8,761 nt of DNA from Clostridia bacterium. Lineage in GTDB: Bacteria; Bacillota_A; Clostridia; Oscillospirales; CAG-382. The DNA lies in contig JAFWWX010000072.1 in the NCBI GenBank assembly GCA_017517985.1, forward strand, positions 1-8,761, in the 5' to 3' direction. The position numbers were made by a program, and so were the translations under genes. Numbering within the stretch: the first letter of the stretch is position 1; every line of letters begins with the position of its first letter. This document shows, piece by piece, positions 7,572 to 8,761 of the stretch. The notes below the pieces were generated by a model, which ran no database searches, was not told the DNA's origin, and saw only the letters and a program-made list of their open reading frames with translations.

Positions 7572-7600
7572 ATTATACTACTATTTACTTGACATTTCTC
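7572..7600 (-). promoter_or_regulatory. Probable xylose operon promoter with weak -35
   Basis: On the minus strand TATAAT (plus coordinates 7572-7577) is a perfect -10. At 17 bases upstream, 7595-7600 reads GAGAAA, a poor -35, so the promoter probably needs an activator. Transcription would start near 7565, about 22 bases before the xylB remnant. Its -35 region lies directly against the -35 of the divergent regulator promoter, so polymerase cannot occupy both at once. Confidence 0.6.
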
Positions 7601-7617
7601 GCAAAAAAATATATAAT
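7589..7617 (+). promoter_or_regulatory. Consensus sigma-A promoter for the second araC-type gene
   Basis: TTGACA at 7589-7594, a 17-base spacer and TATAAT at 7612-7617 form an exact consensus promoter. The start point should be near 7624. This excludes the in-frame ATG at 7619 and all earlier starts of the regulator frame, and points to ATG 7649. Confidence 0.85.
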
Positions 7618-7648
7618 TATGGACAGAATTTGTCTTTTGGGTGGTTTT

Positions 7649-8413
7649 ATGCTTTATCAATTTCAACATTTTGGTATATCTGAATATTTTTGTAAAGAAT
7701 ACGGCGAAAACTTTAACTTTCCCGTCCATCTTCACCAATCATTTGAGTTTATTGTTGTTTTGGACGGGGAAATGGAAATAACAGTTGACAGCGACATATA
7801 TACCCTTAGTAAGGGTGAGTCCGTACTTATTTTTCCTCATCAGATGCATTCTTTGTCAAGTCATAATTCAAAGCATATGCTATGCATATTTTCACCCGAG
7901 CTGGTACAAGCCTATGCTTCAAAAGTTATAGATAAAAAGCCTTCCAATAATGTAGTTTTGCTGAATCAATATCTTATAGATACCTTAGACGAGCTTGCGG
8001 AAGACTCTTCAACCTATGAAAAAAAGGCAATACTTTATTCTATTTGTGCAGAATTTGCAAAAAAAGCCGAATATGCAAAAAGACTTTCATACGATGAAAA
8101 TCTTTTTCAAATCATATTTAAGTTTGTAGATGAAAATTATAGCTCGGACTGTTCGCTCAGTGATCTTTCCAAAAAAACAGGATATAGTTACTGCTATCTT
8201 TCCCGTTGTTTTAAAAAAACCATAGGAATTTCCTTTAATGCCTATGTAAACCGTTATCGTATTGACAAAGCCTGCACTCTTCTTAATAATACAAACTGCT
8301 CTATTTTGCAATGTGCTCTTGATAGCGGCTACAAATCCGTCCGTAATTTCAACAGAATTTTCGTTAATGTTCTAGGCGTTACACCAAAGGAATACAGGGA
8401 GAAATGCAACTGA
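7649..8413 (+). CDS. AraC-family transcriptional regulator, likely activator of the xylose operon
   Basis: The protein has 254 residues from ATG 7649, chosen because the promoter start point lies at about 7624 and GGGTGG (7639-7644) precedes this ATG. The frame is open back to 7511, but that part overlaps the promoter and the xylB remnant. An N-terminal cupin sensor is visible (HLHQSFEFIVVLDGEMEI, about 27-44; SVLIFPHQMHSL, 58-69). The C-terminal AraC domain has a first helix-turn-helix near 169-191 (LSDLSKKTGYSYCYLSRCFK) and a second near 218-240 (ILQCALDSGYKSVRNFNRIF), ending in VTPKEYREK. It is divergent from the xylose operon, the common place for a local activator. A xylose or xyloside effector is inferred from context only. 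Confidence 0.93.
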   Translation: MLYQFQHFGISEYFCKEYGENFNFPVHLHQSFEFIVVLDGEMEITVDSDIYTLSKGESVLIFPHQMHSLSSHNSKHMLCIFSPELVQAYASKVIDKKPSNNVVLLNQYLIDTLDELAEDSSTYEKKAILYSICAEFAKKAEYAKRLSYDENLFQIIFKFVDENYSSDCSLSDLSKKTGYSYCYLSRCFKKTIGISFNAYVNRYRIDKACTLLNNTNCSILQCALDSGYKSVRNFNRIFVNVLGVTPKEYREKCN

Positions 8414-8436
8414 CAATAAGACTTCGTAATTAACTC

Positions 8437-8470
8437 AAAAAAGAAGAAGGAGTGCTCCTTCTTCTTTTTT
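8437..8470 (+). terminator. Strong intrinsic terminator after the second araC-type gene
   Basis: A perfect 15-base-pair stem (8437-8451 with 8456-8470) closes on a GTGC loop and ends in six T. It starts 23 bases after the regulator stop. The A-run on the other arm means it could also stop transcription coming from the right on the minus strand. Confidence 0.9.
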
Positions 8471-8593
8471 AAGTCCACTCCCTTGCTATCCTTGCCGTAA
8501 GCTTTACTAATACGACATAACCTTGATAGCGTCGGTAAAATAGCATTTTTTTGTAAAATATCCTAATTTATGGATGTCCTCGGTAACACAAAC

Positions 8594-8637
8594 AAATACC
8601 CCTCTTAGCCGGTAAATGTTGGCCAAGAGGGGTATTT
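8594..8637. repeat. Long inverted repeat / hairpin
   Basis: AAATACCCCTCTT (8594-8606) pairs perfectly with AAGAGGGGTATTT (8625-8637). After one mismatch GCC/GGC extends it to a 10-base loop (8611-8620). It is near-symmetrical and lacks a T-run on either side, so it is not a classic terminator. A bidirectional terminator variant, a repeat element or part of a folded RNA are all possible. Confidence 0.8.
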
Positions 8638-8644
8638 CTGTAAA

Positions 8645-8695
8645 TTCCCACGTGACGTGGAAATGAGTGGTGGAGGCGACGCTTCACCTTTCATT
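8645..8695. repeat. Two adjacent hairpins
   Basis: The first stem is TTCC-c-ACG (8645-8652) with CGTGGAA (8656-8662), loop TGA. The second is compound: AATGA (8662-8666) with TCATT (8691-8695), then GGTG (8669-8672) with CACC (8685-8688), a bulged G, then AGGC with GCTT around a GAC loop at 8678-8680. They share base 8662, so one pair must open if both form. Confidence 0.6.
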
Positions 8696-8761
8696 ATAGA
8701 GTCATTTGCTATATGGGTTTCCTCGGTATGTCGAGTGTGGTAGCCTATATGGCAAGGAAAT

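Larger units (their letters stand above)
7405..7648. promoter_or_regulatory. Divergent control region and long leader of the xylose operon
   Basis: This stretch separates the transaldolase start from the divergent AraC-type gene. From right to left it holds the overlapping promoters (7572-7617), a ribosome binding site and 13-codon remnant of xylB (7501-7542), a second mini-ORF (7438-7479), and the transaldolase ribosome binding site. If transcription starts near 7565, the leader before transaldolase is about 160 bases. I found no clear cre-like site and no riboswitch-like or intrinsic terminator fold. Confidence 0.6.
8471..8761. other. Gene-free right end rich in hairpins
   Basis: I see no convincing coding sequence here. 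The left half (8471-8590) is AT-rich and featureless apart from a weak 25-codon minus-strand ORF. The right half folds into several successive hairpins, listed separately, and the segment TCCTCGGTA appears twice (8577-8585 and 8720-8728). It could be a structured RNA, the terminal part of a mobile or repeated element, or the 3' region of a gene beyond the edge. Confidence 0.5.

Noticed and set aside
7511..7648. N-terminal extension of the second AraC protein in the same open frame
   Set aside because: It overlaps the xylB remnant and a perfect promoter for the gene itself, and transcription would start downstream of these codons.
7405..7650. Catabolite-repression (cre) operator near the operon promoter
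   Set aside because: None of the CG-centred positions has flanks matching the cre consensus closely enough.
7463..7738. Minus-strand open frame of 91 codons across the divergent promoter region
   Set aside because: It crosses the regulator start and both promoters, has Ile/Lys-rich composition without domain features, and no good ribosome binding site.
8469..8547. Minus-strand ORF of 25 codons (MLFYRRYQGYVVLVKL...)
   Set aside because: It ends just before a terminator-like hairpin, but its only AGGA is about 14 bases from the ATG and the composition is unconvincing; too weak to call a gene.
8594..8761. CRISPR array or tRNA at the right edge
   Set aside because: There are no regularly spaced direct repeats and no cloverleaf with T-loop or CCA-type end; the hairpins are unlike each other.

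Overview
The window comes from a low-GC Gram-positive anaerobe, most likely a Clostridia-class gut or rumen bacterium. This rests on AT-rich DNA, strong AGGAGG-type ribosome binding sites, textbook sigma-A promoters and class II xylose isomerase. It is a xylose and xyloside catabolic locus. The main operon runs right to left on the minus strand: a small-type transaldolase (6751-7404), xylulokinase xylB (5241-6719), xylose isomerase xylA (3912-5228) and a cytoplasmic GH31 glycosidase, probably an alpha-xylosidase (1864-3870). Together they would release xylose from imported alpha-xylosyl oligosaccharides (for example isoprimeverose-like xyloglucan fragments), isomerise it to xylulose, phosphorylate it, and pass the carbon into the non-oxidative pentose phosphate pathway.

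An AraC-family regulator (7649-8413, plus strand) lies divergent from the operon. Its perfect sigma-A promoter overlaps the operon promoter, which has a perfect -10 but a poor -35, as expected for an activated promoter. A strong hairpin terminator (8437-8470) follows the regulator. The last 290 bases (8471-8761) hold no convincing gene but contain a series of strong hairpins.

At the left end are a second AraC-family regulator (readable from 933, but probably starting at TTG 824 with a one-base frameshift in a run of seven C) and a divergent SGNH-hydrolase/DUF4886-like gene cut by the left edge (1-630, minus).

The most unusual feature is two broken gene starts that mirror each other. The first 60 codons of the SGNH hydrolase recur at 1667-1847, just after the GH31 gene with their own ribosome binding site. 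The first 12 codons of xylB recur at 7506-7543, at the very start of the operon transcript. In both cases the truncated 5' copy lies upstream of the full copy, in the same orientation, and an extra gene sits between them (araC in one case, transaldolase in the other). This suggests that both genes were added to an older xylB-xylA-GH31-SGNH operon by events that duplicated the 5' end of the target gene.
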